In this document: positions 20,934-30,878 of the stretch, one piece after another
Numbering within the stretch: position 1 is the first letter of the stretch
How the letters are laid out: every line of letters starts with the position of its first letter
DNA from: Streptomyces broussonetiae
GTDB lineage: Bacteria > Actinomycetota > Actinomycetes > Streptomycetales > Streptomycetaceae
Reading direction: 5' to 3'
Assembly (NCBI RefSeq): GCF_009796285.1
Contig: NZ_CP047020.1
Span: 2,170,001-2,234,000 of the forward strand
Length of the DNA: 64,000 nt
Program-made: the position numbers and the translations under genes
The notes under the pieces: generated by a model
Seen by the model: only the letters and a program-made list of their open reading frames with translations
Databases searched by the model: none
What the model was told of the DNA's origin: nothing

Positions 20934-21773
20934 TCAGCGGGCGGCGAGCGCCTTCTCACCGGCGTGCCGCATGACCTCCAGCGGCGCCGGGGAGCGGCCG
21001 GTCATCTGCTCGACCTGGAGGACGGCCTGGTGGACCAGCAGGTCGAGGCCACCGACGACGGCGCCGCCGAACATGGACCAGCGGGCCGCCAGCTCGGTGG
21101 GCCAGGGTTCGTAGAGCACGTCGAAGAGGGTGGCCGGGCGTTCGGGTACGGCGGTGGCCAGGGCGTCGGTCGTGCCGGCGGGCGTCGTGGCGATCACCAG
21201 GGGCGCGTGCAGCGCCTGCCCGGCGTCCGCCCAGTCCGCCGTCCGGACGTCCACCTCGAGCCGTTCGCCCCACTGCCGCATCTCGGCGGCGCGGTCCTCA
21301 CTGCGGACGTAGACGGTGATGTCGCCGGTGCAGATCCGGGCGAGGGCGGCGAGGGCGGAGGAGGCGGTGGCACCGGCGCCGAGGACCGCGGCCGAGTCGA
21401 CCTGCTCGATGCCGTGCTCCCGCAGCGCGGCCACCATGCCCGGGATGTCGGTGTTGTCACCGACGCGGCGGCCGTCCTCGGTGAAGACGACGGTGTTGAC
21501 CGCGTCGACGGAGGCGGCGGTGTCGCTGATCTCGTCCAGCAGCGGGATGACCGCCCGCTTGAGCGGCATGGTCAGGGACAGCCCCGCCCACTGCGGTCCG
21601 AGCTTCTCGAGGAAGCCGGGCAGAGCGGCCTCGTCGACCTCGAAGCGGTCGTACGACCAGTCGCCGAGCCCCAGTTCGTCGTACGCCGCCCGGTGCAGCA
21701 CCGGGGAGAGGGAGTGGGCGATGGGCGACCCGAGCACGGCCGCCCGACGGGCGTCAGTTGCCCGATGTGGCAT
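20934..21773 (-). CDS. aroE: Shikimate dehydrogenase
   Basis: This enzyme reduces 3-dehydroshikimate to shikimate with NADPH. The substrate pocket SPIAHSLSP, the catalytic Lys in LTMPLKR, GDNTDIPG with the partner Asp and the nucleotide loop LGAGATASSA are visible, and VVGGLDLLVHQA ends the fold. Length is 279 aa. The ATG at 21773 lies inside the mltG 3' end (20-base overlap) with AAGGAAAA upstream. mltG-aroE order is also found in mycobacteria. Confidence 0.95.
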   Translation of the reverse strand: MPHRATDARRAAVLGSPIAHSLSPVLHRAAYDELGLGDWSYDRFEVDEAALPGFLEKLGPQWAGLSLTMPLKRAVIPLLDEISDTAASVDAVNTVVFTEDGRRVGDNTDIPGMVAALREHGIEQVDSAAVLGAGATASSALAALARICTGDITVYVRSEDRAAEMRQWGERLEVDVRTADWADAGQALHAPLVIATTPAGTTDALATAVPERPATLFDVLYEPWPTELAARWSMFGGAVVGGLDLLVHQAVLQVEQMTGRSPAPLEVMRHAGEKALAAR

Positions 21774-23406
21774 TGAACTTTTCCTTGAGCTGCTGGAATT
21801 CTGCGTAGGTCTTGGCGAACTCGGTGTTGTTCTGACCGTCGGTCGCCACGAAATAGATCCAGCCGTCGTGGGTCGGATTCAGTGCCGCCAGCATCGCGTC
21901 CTCGCCGGGATTTCCGATCGGACCGGGCGGCAGGCCCTTGTGGGTGTACGTGTTGTACGGGTTGTGGTTGCTGTTGATCTCCTTCTCGGAGATATGGATG
22001 TTGCTGGTGCCCTTGAGGTAGTTGTACGTCGAGTCGAACTGGAGCAGCTGGTTCGTCTCGGTGTTGCCGGGTTTGAGACGGTTGTAGACCACCTCCGCCA
22101 TCTTGCGGAAGTCGTCGTGCGTCTTGCCCTCCGCCTGCACCAGACTCGCGACGGTGACGAGCTGGAACGCGTTGTTCAGCCCCAGGGACTCGGCCTTGGC
22201 GGTCAGGCCGTAGGCGTCGTACTTGGACTTGGCCTGCGCGACCATCTGCTTCAGGATCGCGTCCGGCTTCATGCCCTTGGCGGCCGGGTAGGTGCCCGGG
22301 AAGAGGAAGCCCTCCAGCGGGTCCTTGACCTCGCCGTTGTTCTGCGCCCAGGTCGGCATTCCAAAACTCTTGAACGAGGCCTGGGCGGCCTTCTGGGTGG
22401 TGCCCGCGGACAGTTCGAGTTTCTTGTCGATCGCCTCGTAGACGCCCGCGTTGCGTTCGCCCGGGGTCACCACGACATTGTTCTGGCTGTTCGGGTCCAG
22501 CATCATTTTCACGGCACTTGCGGCAGACATCTCCTTCTTCAGGAGATATGCGCCGGCCTGGATGCCGTTGCCGCCCTTTATGTCGTTCTGCGCGTGGACG
22601 AAGGCCTCGGCGCTCTTGACGACACCGGCCTCCTTCAGGCGGTTGCCGATGTCCCAGCCGCCCGCGCCCTTGGGGATCTCGACGGTGACCGACTCGCCGG
22701 TGCCGTCACCCTTGTAGTCGGGGGCCGGGGCGAAACGATTTTGGTAGAACTTGTACCCGTAGTAACCGACACCGCCGAGACCGCCGCCGAAGACCAGGAC
22801 GACCACCATGCAGGCGCAACCGGTACGCCGCTTCTTCGGCTTGACGGGTTTCTTGCCCTTGCCGCGCCGGTCGCGCCGGTTGGCGAGTTCGTGCTCCTCG
22901 TCGTCGTCATCGTCGCCGCCTCCCGTGAAGAAGGGGTGGTTCTCCTCCTCGGGCACGGCCTCCGGCTCCGGCTCCGGGTCGGGGCGCCGACGGCCGGGCG
23001 GCTCCGGCGGCGGATAGGCGTCTTCCGAACCGTAGAAGTCGGGCTGCCCGCCGCCGTAGCCGACGGGCTGCTGCCCGTAGGGGTCGGCGGGGTCGGGCGG
23101 ATACGGGACCTGGCCGTGGGTACCGGTCGCGTTCCAGCCGCCCTGCTGCTGGTACTGGTGCTGAGGATGGCCCGCGTACTGCGGATGCCCCTGCTCGTCG
23201 TAGTACGGATACTGCTCGTGGCCGTATCCGGGCTGCTGCTCCTGGCCCCAGTTGTCGTACTGCGGCTGCTGCGGATAGTGCTGCGGCTGGCCGCCGTAGG
23301 GCTGCCGGCCGTCGTGCGGCTGCTGCCCTTCCCATCCGCCGTCCCCGTACAACGGGTCCTGCGGATGCCACGGTTCGGAGCCTTGGCCCCGGCCATACTC
23401 AGTCAT
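21754..23406 (-). CDS. mltG: Endolytic murein transglycosylase MltG with long cytoplasmic tail
   Basis: MltG (YceG family) cleaves nascent peptidoglycan strands at the membrane. About 195 N-terminal residues are cytoplasmic and low complexity, rich in Gln, Tyr, Pro and Gly, then an acidic run and a basic patch. One membrane helix follows (about 197-220). The extracellular part has a LysM-like subdomain and the YceG catalytic domain with the family Glu in VQAEGKTHDDF and the late NTYTHKGLPPGPIGNPG. The ATG at 23406 has AGGGGA upstream. Length is 550 aa, much longer than E. coli MltG because of the tail. Confidence 0.93.
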   Translation of the reverse strand: MTEYGRGQGSEPWHPQDPLYGDGGWEGQQPHDGRQPYGGQPQHYPQQPQYDNWGQEQQPGYGHEQYPYYDEQGHPQYAGHPQHQYQQQGGWNATGTHGQVPYPPDPADPYGQQPVGYGGGQPDFYGSEDAYPPPEPPGRRRPDPEPEPEAVPEEENHPFFTGGGDDDDDEEHELANRRDRRGKGKKPVKPKKRRTGCACMVVVLVFGGGLGGVGYYGYKFYQNRFAPAPDYKGDGTGESVTVEIPKGAGGWDIGNRLKEAGVVKSAEAFVHAQNDIKGGNGIQAGAYLLKKEMSAASAVKMMLDPNSQNNVVVTPGERNAGVYEAIDKKLELSAGTTQKAAQASFKSFGMPTWAQNNGEVKDPLEGFLFPGTYPAAKGMKPDAILKQMVAQAKSKYDAYGLTAKAESLGLNNAFQLVTVASLVQAEGKTHDDFRKMAEVVYNRLKPGNTETNQLLQFDSTYNYLKGTSNIHISEKEINSNHNPYNTYTHKGLPPGPIGNPGEDAMLAALNPTHDGWIYFVATDGQNNTEFAKTYAEFQQLKEKFNATSGN

Positions 23407-23532
23407 CGATCCCCTAGAGCCGCGAGGCCGACCGGTCACGCGGCCGGTGGGCCCGCTTCCGTTCCGCCTCCTCTTGCTGTGTCCCGGCTGTTCGAACACC
23501 GGCACATCGCGCGGAACGTTACCGTATCGCGA

Positions 23533-23997
23533 TCAGATGACCACTTCGACGCCCTCGCCCGGTGCTTTACCTGACACCCGTTCGGATTCGAGGGCCTGCT
23601 GGAGGATGATGACGGCGGCTGCCTGGTCGATGACCGAGCGGCCCTTCTTCGATTTCACGCCCGAGGCACGCAGTCCCTGGCTGGCCGTCACGGTCGTCAT
23701 CCGCTCGTCCACCAGGCGGACCGGCACCGGCGTGATGCCCTTGGCCAACTCCTCGGCGAAGGCGCGGACCTTGACCGCGGCCGGGCCCTCGCCCCCCTTG
23801 AGGGAACGAGGGAGGCCGACGACGACCTCGATCGGTTCGTACTCCTCCACCAGCTGACGCAACCGGCGGTGAGCTGCGGGGATGTCCCGGCCCGGGACCG
23901 TCTCCACCGGGGTGGCGAGGATCCCGTCGGGGTCGCACGAGGCGACCCCGATCCGAGCGTCCCCGACGTCGATCGCGAGTCGACGTCCTCTGCGCAT
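23533..23997 (-). CDS. ruvX: YqgF/RuvX family nuclease (pre-16S rRNA processing)
   Basis: This RNase H-fold protein (YqgF) processes the 5' end of 16S rRNA in E. coli and is essential there. The fold begins RLAIDVGDARIGVA with the catalytic Asp, then VVGLPRSLKG, and VRLVDERMTTVTA with the Glu; the last acidic residue is in VIDQAAAVIILQ. Length is 154 aa. It lies between alaS and mltG, an order shared with mycobacteria. Confidence 0.95.
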   Translation of the reverse strand: MRRGRRLAIDVGDARIGVASCDPDGILATPVETVPGRDIPAAHRRLRQLVEEYEPIEVVVGLPRSLKGGEGPAAVKVRAFAEELAKGITPVPVRLVDERMTTVTASQGLRASGVKSKKGRSVIDQAAAVIILQQALESERVSGKAPGEGVEVVI

Positions 23998-24023
23998 TTC
24001 CGACCGTTTCCTTACGTACCTGT

Positions 24024-26696
24024 TTACTTGGCGGTGTCGGCGACGAGACGCTCGACAGCGTCGACGGCCTCGCCGACGGCGGCCGGGTTCTGACCGCCGC
24101 CCTGAGCCACGTCCGGCTTGCCGCCACCGCCGCCGCCAAGGGTCTTGGCGGCGGTACGGACCAGGTCACCGGCCTTGAGACCACGCTCACGGGCGGCCTC
24201 GTTGGTGGCGATGACGGTCAGCGGCTTGCCATTGTTCACCGTGAAAAGGGCCACAACCGCGGCACGTCCGCCCTGGATACGGCCGCGCACGTCGAGGACC
24301 AGCTTGCGCAGGTCGTCCGGGGTCGTGCCGTCCGGGACCTGGCCGGTGACGACGGCCACACCGCGGACGTCCTTGGCGGACTCGGCGAGACCGGCAGCGG
24401 CCTGGAGTACCTTCTCGGCGCGGAACTTCTCGATCTCCTTCTCGGCGTCCTTCAGCTTGCCGAGCATCGAGGAGACCTTCTCCGGCAGCTCCTCCGAGCG
24501 GCCCTTGAGCAGTTCGGTCAGCTGGTTGACGACCGTGTGCTCACGGGCGAGGAAGTTGTAGGCGTCCACGCCGACCAGGGCCTCGATACGGCGGACACCC
24601 GAGCCGATGGAGGACTCGCCGAGCAGCTTCACCAGGCCCAGCTGGGCGGTGTTGTGCACGTGCGTGCCGCCGCACAGCTCCTTGGAGAAGTCGCCGATGG
24701 TCACGACGCGGACCCGCTCGCCGTACTTCTCGCCGAACTCGGCGATGGCGCCCTGCTTCTTGGCCTCGTCGATGCCCATGACCTCGGCGTGCACGTCGAG
24801 ATCGCGGGCGAGCACCTCGTTGATCTTCTGCTCGACGTCGGTCATCACGGCCGTCGGGACGGCGGACGGGGAGCCGAAGTCGAAGCGGAAGCGGCCGGGC
24901 TGGTTCTCGGAACCGGCCTGGGCGGCCGTCGGGCCGAGGGCGTCGCGCAGCGCCTGGTGGGTCAGGTGCGTGGCCGAGTGGGCGCGGGCGATGGCCTTGC
25001 GGCGGCGGGCGTCGATCGAGGCGTGGGCCTTGGCGCCGACGGTCACCTCACCGACCTGGACGACGCCCTTGTGGACGTACACACCCGGGACCGGCTTCTG
25101 GCAGTCGCGGACCTCGATGACGGCACCGGAGTCGACCTTGATACGGCCCGTGTCACCGATCTGGCCGCCGCCCTCGGCATAGAACGGGGTGCGGTCGAGG
25201 ACGATCTCGACCTCGTCGCCCTCGGTGGCTGCCGGCGAGGAGGCGCCGTCGACCAGGATGCCGACGATCGTGGTCTCGCCCTCGGTGTCGCCGTAGCCGA
25301 TGAAGTCGGTCTCGCCGACCTTGTCGGCGATCTCCCGGTAGGCACCGGCACCGGCGTGGCCGGTCTTCTTGGCCTGGGCGTCGGCCTTGGCGCGCTCCCG
25401 CTGCTCCTTCATCAGGCGGCGGAAGCCGTCCTCGTCCACCGAGAGGCCCTGCTCGGCGGCCATCTCCAGGGTGAGGTCGATCGGGAAGCCCCAGGTGTCG
25501 TGGAGCAGGAACGCCTTGTCGCCGGCGAGGACCGTGCCACCGGACTGCTTGGTCTCGGTGACGGCGGTGTCGAGGATGTTGGTGCCGGCCTTCAGCGTCT
25601 TGAGGAAGGCGTTCTCCTCGGCAACGGCGACCTTCTCGATGCGCTCGCGGTCGGTGATCAGCTCGGGGTACTGCCGGCCCATCATCCGGATCACGGTGTC
25701 GATCAGGTCGAGCACGACCGGGCCGGTGGCGCCGAGCAGGCGCATGTTGCGGATGGCGCGGCGCATGATGCGGCGCAGCACGTAGCCGCGGCCCTCGTTG
25801 CCGGGCGTGACGCCGTCGCCGATGAGCATCACCGACGTGCGCATGTGGTCGGTGACCACACGCAGGGAGACGTCCGAGTCGTGGGCGTCGCCGTAGCGGA
25901 CGCCGGTCAGCTCGGTGGCCTTGTCGATGACGGCCATGGAGGTGTCGATCTCGTACATGTTCTGCACGCCCTGCAGAATCATGGCGAGGCGCTCCAGGCC
26001 GAGGCCCGTGTCGATGTTCTTGCTCGGCAGCTCGCCGAGGATCTCGAAGTTGTCCTTGCCGATGCCCTCGCCGCGCTCGAACTGCATGAAGACGAGGTTC
26101 CAGATCTCCACGTACCGCTCGTCGTTGACGGCGGGGCCGCCCTCGACGCCGAACTCGGGGCCACGGTCGTAGTTGATCTCGGAGCAGGGGCCGCAGGGGC
26201 CGGGGACGCCCATGGACCAGTAGTTGTCCTTCATGCCGAGGCGCTGGATGCGCTCCTTCGGCACACCGACGACCTCGTGCCAGATGCGCTCGGCCTCGTC
26301 GTCGTCCTTGTAGACGGTGATCCACAGGCGCTCGGGGTCGAGGCCGTAACCGCCCTTGTCCTGGGGCGTGGTGAGCAGCTCCCAGGCGTACTTGATGGCG
26401 CCTTCCTTGAAGTAGTCGCCGAAGGAGAAGTTGCCGCACATCTGGAAGAAGGTGCCGTGGCGCGTGGTCTTGCCGACCTCTTCGATGTCGGGCGTGCGCA
26501 CGCACTTCTGCACGCTGGTGGCGCGGTCGAACGGCGGCTTGACCTCACCCAGGAAGTAGGGCTTGAAGGGCACCATGCCGGCGGGGACGAGAAGAAGAGT
26601 CGGGTCGTCCGCGATGAGCGACGCCGAAGGGACGACGGTGTGCCCGCGCTCCTCGAAGAAGCTCAGCCAGCGGCGGCGGATCTCAGCCGACTCCAT
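24024..26696 (-). CDS. alaS: Alanyl-tRNA synthetase
   Basis: This enzyme charges tRNA-Ala and edits misactivated Ser and Gly. The class II catalytic core starts the protein; the editing domain shows HSATHL (HxxxH) and CGGTHV (CxxxH). The C-terminal C-Ala part ends with a Gly-rich stretch, [18 protein letters not shown]. Full length, 890 aa. Its ATG overlaps the stop of the upstream small membrane protein by one base. No T-box leader is seen upstream. Confidence 0.98.
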   Translation of the reverse strand: MESAEIRRRWLSFFEERGHTVVPSASLIADDPTLLLVPAGMVPFKPYFLGEVKPPFDRATSVQKCVRTPDIEEVGKTTRHGTFFQMCGNFSFGDYFKEGAIKYAWELLTTPQDKGGYGLDPERLWITVYKDDDEAERIWHEVVGVPKERIQRLGMKDNYWSMGVPGPCGPCSEINYDRGPEFGVEGGPAVNDERYVEIWNLVFMQFERGEGIGKDNFEILGELPSKNIDTGLGLERLAMILQGVQNMYEIDTSMAVIDKATELTGVRYGDAHDSDVSLRVVTDHMRTSVMLIGDGVTPGNEGRGYVLRRIMRRAIRNMRLLGATGPVVLDLIDTVIRMMGRQYPELITDRERIEKVAVAEENAFLKTLKAGTNILDTAVTETKQSGGTVLAGDKAFLLHDTWGFPIDLTLEMAAEQGLSVDEDGFRRLMKEQRERAKADAQAKKTGHAGAGAYREIADKVGETDFIGYGDTEGETTIVGILVDGASSPAATEGDEVEIVLDRTPFYAEGGGQIGDTGRIKVDSGAVIEVRDCQKPVPGVYVHKGVVQVGEVTVGAKAHASIDARRRKAIARAHSATHLTHQALRDALGPTAAQAGSENQPGRFRFDFGSPSAVPTAVMTDVEQKINEVLARDLDVHAEVMGIDEAKKQGAIAEFGEKYGERVRVVTIGDFSKELCGGTHVHNTAQLGLVKLLGESSIGSGVRRIEALVGVDAYNFLAREHTVVNQLTELLKGRSEELPEKVSSMLGKLKDAEKEIEKFRAEKVLQAAAGLAESAKDVRGVAVVTGQVPDGTTPDDLRKLVLDVRGRIQGGRAAVVALFTVNNGKPLTVIATNEAARERGLKAGDLVRTAAKTLGGGGGGKPDVAQGGGQNPAAVGEAVDAVERLVADTAK

Positions 26697-27070
26697 CAGT
26701 GGTCCTCATTCCGGTTGTACGAGTACTTCGCCTGCGAAGTAAACGACGTTTCGATGTACTTCGGTGTGCTGCGGTTGGTGCTGTGGTGGTTCTCGATGGC
26801 GGTGTATTGCCGGGGTGCGGGGAGTTCGGGGTTCTCGTGGATCCCCAGGGCCTCCCCCAGCTCGGCCTCCCGCACGGCCATGTTGTCGCGGACGTCGAGC
26901 GCGAAGCCCACCGCGCGGTCCTTCAGCCGCTGACCGGTCTCCAGGGCCTTGTTCGCCGCGGTGGCGGCGAGGCTCTCGGGGGTCAGCTGCTTCAGCTTGC
27001 GGTTGACCTTGGTGGTGGCCCACACACCGGCGGCGACACCCGTGGTGAACCAGAACGTACGGCGGAACAT
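26696..27070 (-). CDS. Small membrane-associated protein (DUF6167-like)
   Basis: The function is unknown. The 124-aa protein starts with a short hydrophobic segment ([17 protein letters not shown]), then a charged helical region ([46 protein letters not shown]) and a polar tail rich in Asn, Ser, Thr and Tyr. Such proteins sit upstream of alaS throughout Streptomyces. The one-base overlap with alaS suggests co-translation. DUF name is from memory of this locus. Confidence 0.8.
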   Translation of the reverse strand: MFRRTFWFTTGVAAGVWATTKVNRKLKQLTPESLAATAANKALETGQRLKDRAVGFALDVRDNMAVREAELGEALGIHENPELPAPRQYTAIENHHSTNRSTPKYIETSFTSQAKYSYNRNEDH

Positions 27071-27086
27071 CGCTCGGTCTCAGTCC

Positions 27087-27521
27087 TTACTTCCGCTTGC
27101 GTCGGGCGGTGGAGACCGTGCGGCCCACGATCACGGTACGCCGAGGCGCCTTCGCGGGCACGTCCTCCTTGCGGCCGCCCAGCGCCCGGCGCACGCCGTA
27201 GCCGAAGGCGGCGACCTTGACCAGCGGACCGCCGAAGGTGGAGGCGACGGTGGTCGACAGCGCGGAGGCGTTGGACGTGACCTCCTGGACGTCGGAGGCG
27301 ATCGCGTCGACGCGGTCGATCTGGCTCTGCGCGGACCGCACGGTGGCGGAGGCGTCGGCGAGCAGGGGGACGGCCTGGTCGGTCACGTCCGCCACGAGCT
27401 TGGTGGTCGCCTTGAGCGTCTGGGCCAGCCTCGCGAGAGCCACCGCGAGGAAGGAGACCAGGATCGCCCAGAAGACGGCCACCAGGATCCCGGCCACCTC
27501 TCCACCGGACACTGTGTGCAC
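27087..27521 (-). CDS. DUF948-like single-pass membrane protein
   Basis: An N-terminal membrane helix (VAGILVAVFWAILVSFLAVALARL) is followed by about 70 residues of predicted helix with heptad-like spacing (TLKATTKLVADVTDQAVPLL, SAQSQIDRVDAIASDVQEV) and a basic tail ending RRKRK. This is the usual DUF948 layout. Function unknown. The start is GTG at 27521 or GTG at 27512; GGGAG lies three or twelve bases away, so the choice is open. It heads the minus-strand group DUF948-DUF6167-alaS-ruvX-mltG. Confidence 0.8.
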   Translation of the reverse strand: MHTVSGGEVAGILVAVFWAILVSFLAVALARLAQTLKATTKLVADVTDQAVPLLADASATVRSAQSQIDRVDAIASDVQEVTSNASALSTTVASTFGGPLVKVAAFGYGVRRALGGRKEDVPAKAPRRTVIVGRTVSTARRKRK

Positions 27522-27643
27522 CCGCTCCCTGAAACGTGCCTCACCATCGAAAAAGTCGAGTCCGAGCCTATCGCGCCGGGGCCGGGACTCCGTACCGGAT
27601 TACCCGGTGGCGGGGACGGAGTTACGAGAAGCGATTGTACGGA

Positions 27644-29869
27644 ATGAACACGCTTCAGTACGCTCCGTGTCCCATGCGAGGTCCTCAGCGCCCAGCCCCC
27701 TTCCCCGACGGCGATCCGCCCCTGGAACTGACCACTTTCGTCGGGCGCTCGGCCGAACTCGCCGAGCTGGCGGCGGCGCTCGGCGAGGCGCGGCTGGTGA
27801 CCGTGACCGGGGTCGGGGGCGTCGGCAAGTCCCGGCTGGCCGCGCGGGCCGCCGCCGGGTGGGGTTCCGCGGTGTGCGGGCGGGTCGAGCTGGCGCCGGT
27901 GCGCGATCCGCAGTTCGTGGAGTACGCGGTGGTCGAGTCGCTGGGCCTGACCGACCACACCACGCGGCTGCCCCGCGAGACACTGCTCGAGCATCTCGCC
28001 GGCCGGCCGGTCCTGCTGGTGCTGGACGGGTTCGAGCATCTGGTGGAGGGCTGCGCCGAGTTGGCGGCGGAACTGCTGCGCAGGCTGCCCGGGTTGAAGG
28101 TGCTGGCCGCGGGCCGGCGTCCGCTGGGACTGGCCGGCGAACGGCTGGTGCCGCTGGCACCGCTCGACGAGGACGCGGCGGTGGAGCTGTTCACGGACCG
28201 GGCCCGGGAGCAGGGGCTGACGGTGTCCGACGGTCCCGAAGTGCGTGAGCTGTGCCGCCGGCTGGAGGGGATCCCGCTCGCGCTGGAGCTGGCGGCCGGG
28301 CGGCTGCGGGCGCTGTCCCCCGGACAGTTGCTGCAGCGGCTGGACGACCGGTTCCGGCTGCTGACCGCGGGCGGCCGGAGCGAGGTCATGCGCCCGGTGC
28401 CCGGCGGGCCGCCCTCCCGCCACCAGACGCTGCGCACGGCGATCGGCTGGAGCCACGAGCTGTGCACCCCGGCCGAACGGCTGCTGTGGGCACGGCTGTC
28501 GGTGTTCGCGCAGAGCTTCGACCTGGAGGCGGCCGAGTACGTGTGCAGCGGGGACGGGCTGCCCGCCGAGGACGTGCTCGACCTGCTGTCGGAGCTGCTG
28601 GCCCAGTCGGTCGTCGGCCGCGAGGACACCCCGGCCGGTCCCCGTTACCGGATGCTGGACACCGTACGGGCCTACGGCGCCGACTGGCTGGAGGCGGCCG
28701 GGGACGCGGGCCGGCTGCGCAGACGGCACCGGGACTGGTTCCTGGGCCTGGCGACCTGGTGCGAGCTGGACTGGTTCTCACCCCGGCAGCACGAGATCGC
28801 CGAGCGGGTCGAGGCCGAGCTGCCGAATCTGCGGGCTGCTCTGGAGTCCTGTCTGACCGAGCCGGACGAGGCGCACCTCGGCCAGTGCCTGGCAGGATCG
28901 CTGTGGTTCTGCTGGGTGGGCTGCGGGCGGCTCGCGGAGGGGCGACGCTGGCTGGAGCGCAGCGTGGAACTGGAGTCGGAGTACGAGCAGTCCCGGCTGA
29001 AGGCTCTGTGGGTGCTCGGCTACGTGGCGATCCTGCAGGGCGACACCGTGCCCGCGCTCGCGGCGCTGCGGGAGTGCCGGGAGCAGGCGGAGCAGGTCGC
29101 GGATCCGACGGCGCTGGCGTACGCCGAGCACCGCACCGGCTGTCTGGCCCTGGTCAGCGATGACATGCAGCACGCAGAAACGCTGCTGCGGTCGGCGCTG
29201 GAGCGCTATCACGAGATCGGCGAGCTGAACAGCAACGTCCTGATGGGCCAGGTCGAGCTGGCGATGACGCGGGCGTTCCAGGGGGATCTACCGGAGGCGG
29301 TGCGGCTGTGCAAGGACGTGCGCCAGGTGTGCGAGGACCACGGCGAGCGCTGGGCACGGTCGTACGCACTGTACGTGCTCGCGTACGCGGCCTGGCAGGA
29401 CGGCGACCCCGCTGGTGCGCGGGAGTTCCTGGCGGACTCCCTGGACCATGCGCACGCCTTCCGCGATCTGCTCGCCGAGGTGCTGTCTCTGGAACTGCTG
29501 GCACTGGTGACGGCGACGGTGGGCGGGGCGGCCGAGGCGGCGGTGCTGCAGGGCGCGGCGGGCCGGATGTGGCCCTCGGTCGGGCTGCCGCTGTTCGGAT
29601 CGGCGTACTACAACGCCCCGCACGAGCGGTGCGAGACGCTGGCCCGGCAGGCGCTGGGGGACGCGCGGTACGAGGAGTGCCTGGCGGAAGGGGGCCGGCT
29701 CGACCGCGTCACGGCGGTGACCCGTGCGCTGCGGCGTGACGGGGGACGGCCGCTGGATGCGCTACCGAGTCCGCGCGGGGTTGAGGCCTCCCTGAGGGGC
29801 GCAGGGAACCGCGCGGCCGGCTCTCACCGGCCGGCGCTGTCCGAACGGCCGGACCTGCCCGCCACCTGA
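27644..29869 (+). CDS. NB-ARC/TPR STAND-type ATPase without a visible DNA-binding domain
   Basis: A STAND-class ATPase: Walker A GVGGVGKS (about 56-63), Walker B VLLVLDGFEHL, then the GIPLALELAAGRL helix typical of AfsR/LuxR-type NB-ARC modules, a winged-helix part and a C-terminal array of TPR-like helical pairs to about residue 640. Neither a SARP/OmpR-type N-terminus nor a LuxR helix-turn-helix C-terminus is seen, although relatives are annotated as regulators. ATG at 27644 is chosen; ATG at 27674 is possible, and neither has a good ribosome site. It stands alone on the plus strand between two minus-strand groups. Confidence 0.8.
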   Translation: MNTLQYAPCPMRGPQRPAPFPDGDPPLELTTFVGRSAELAELAAALGEARLVTVTGVGGVGKSRLAARAAAGWGSAVCGRVELAPVRDPQFVEYAVVESLGLTDHTTRLPRETLLEHLAGRPVLLVLDGFEHLVEGCAELAAELLRRLPGLKVLAAGRRPLGLAGERLVPLAPLDEDAAVELFTDRAREQGLTVSDGPEVRELCRRLEGIPLALELAAGRLRALSPGQLLQRLDDRFRLLTAGGRSEVMRPVPGGPPSRHQTLRTAIGWSHELCTPAERLLWARLSVFAQSFDLEAAEYVCSGDGLPAEDVLDLLSELLAQSVVGREDTPAGPRYRMLDTVRAYGADWLEAAGDAGRLRRRHRDWFLGLATWCELDWFSPRQHEIAERVEAELPNLRAALESCLTEPDEAHLGQCLAGSLWFCWVGCGRLAEGRRWLERSVELESEYEQSRLKALWVLGYVAILQGDTVPALAALRECREQAEQVADPTALAYAEHRTGCLALVSDDMQHAETLLRSALERYHEIGELNSNVLMGQVELAMTRAFQGDLPEAVRLCKDVRQVCEDHGERWARSYALYVLAYAAWQDGDPAGAREFLADSLDHAHAFRDLLAEVLSLELLALVTATVGGAAEAAVLQGAAGRMWPSVGLPLFGSAYYNAPHERCETLARQALGDARYEECLAEGGRLDRVTAVTRALRRDGGRPLDALPSPRGVEASLRGAGNRAAGSHRPALSERPDLPAT

Positions 29870-29888
29870 CGAGGCCGGAAAACGCGAA

Positions 29889-29935
29889 CCCGCCGTCCCT
29901 GCGACCCCGGCAGGGCCGGGCGCACGGACGGCGGG
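29889..29935. terminator. Bidirectional terminator between the NB-ARC gene and rpsD
   Basis: CCCGCCGTCC (29889-29898) pairs with GGACGGCGGG (29926-29935); the 27-base interior can form a second small stem with CTGC/GCAG. It lies 20 bases after the plus-strand gene and 25 bases after the rpsD stop, so it serves both. Confidence 0.8.
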
Positions 29936-29960
29936 CTGACGTATGACGCCGCGGCTGGAA

Positions 29961-30575
29961 TCAGCGGGCGTAGTACTCGACGACGAGCTGCTCGTCGCAG
30001 ATCACCGGGATCTCCTTGCGGTTCGGCTCGCGGTCCAGGCGGAACGCCAGGGCCTTGAGGTTCACCTGCAGGTAGCGCGGGGTCTCACCATCGGGGGCGA
30101 AGCCACCCTCGCGGGCGATCGTGAAGAGCGTCTTGTCCTTGGAGCGGTCGCGGACCTGCACGACGTCGTCCGGGCGGACACGGAAGGACGGCTTGTCGAC
30201 CTTCTGGCCGTTGACCTGGATGTGGCCGTGGACGACCATCTGACGGGCCTGGTAGATCGTGCGGGCGATGCCCGAACGCAGGATCAGCGCGTCGAGGCGG
30301 CGCTCCAGCTCGATGATCAGGGCCTCACCGGTCTTGCCCTGGACCTTGGAGGCACGCTCGTAGGCGCGGACGAGCTGGCGCTCGGACACGTCGTACTGCG
30401 CGCGCAGACGCTGCTTCTCCAGCAGACGGACCTTGTAGTCCGAGTTCTGCTTGCGGCCGCGGCCGTGCTCACCCGGCGGGTAGGGGCGGGCCTCGAAGTA
30501 CTTGACGGCCTTCGGGGTCAGCGCGATGCCGAGGGCACGCGACTTCTTGACCTTGGGGCGGGACTGGTTCGCCAC
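29961..30575 (-). CDS. rpsD: 30S ribosomal protein S4
   Basis: S4 nucleates assembly of the 16S rRNA 5' domain. The 204-aa protein has the N-terminal KVKKSRALGIALTPKAVKYF and the S4 RNA-binding domain (RLDALILRSGIARTIYQARQ, then VVHGHIQVNG). It lacks the four zinc cysteines of the C+ form, so it is the C- (zinc-free) type. GTG at 30575 gives the standard N-terminus; the open frame to 30695 has no support. It is monocistronic here, not in the alpha operon, as usual for actinobacteria. Confidence 0.97.
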   Translation of the reverse strand: MANQSRPKVKKSRALGIALTPKAVKYFEARPYPPGEHGRGRKQNSDYKVRLLEKQRLRAQYDVSERQLVRAYERASKVQGKTGEALIIELERRLDALILRSGIARTIYQARQMVVHGHIQVNGQKVDKPSFRVRPDDVVQVRDRSKDKTLFTIAREGGFAPDGETPRYLQVNLKALAFRLDREPNRKEIPVICDEQLVVEYYAR

Positions 30576-30878
30576 TGTCTCTATCTCTTTCGTAGTTTTC
30601 GGCTTGTCAGGGTTAAGGGAGGTCGCATCCGCAGCCGGGAAAACCCGCCGGGCCCCGAAGGACCTGCCGGGCAGCCGCTTCCCTGGTCTGGGCACATACG
30701 TGCAGCACGCGAGTGGCCCACCGACCGTCCCGGGACTCCGAGTGGTGGTGGGCTGCCCGCGACACCGATCGACGGTGCGCGACGCTCCTGGAGTCGGTCC
30801 ACGCAGGACCGGATCTCCGGCTGACTGTCCCGCTCTGACAGCGCGGGACTCAGCACTTCGCAGCAGTCTACAGGGTGC
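30576..30878. other. rpsD leader and rarA 3' flank
   Basis: This 303-base gap holds the upstream region of rpsD and the downstream end of rarA, both on the minus strand. One modest hairpin (30827-30849) follows rarA. An A/T-richer patch at 30576-30620 precedes rpsD. No convincing promoter hexamer pair or S4 autoregulatory structure could be recognised by eye. Confidence 0.45.
30827..30849 (-). terminator. Possible rarA terminator
   Basis: GTCCCGC (30827-30833) pairs with GCGGGAC (30843-30849) around a nine-base loop, 30 bases past the rarA stop. The stem is short, so the call is tentative. Confidence 0.4.

Noticed and set aside
24537..26933. A 798-codon plus-strand open frame opposite alaS
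   Set aside because: Mirror frame of alaS, same biased composition, no domain and no ribosome site.
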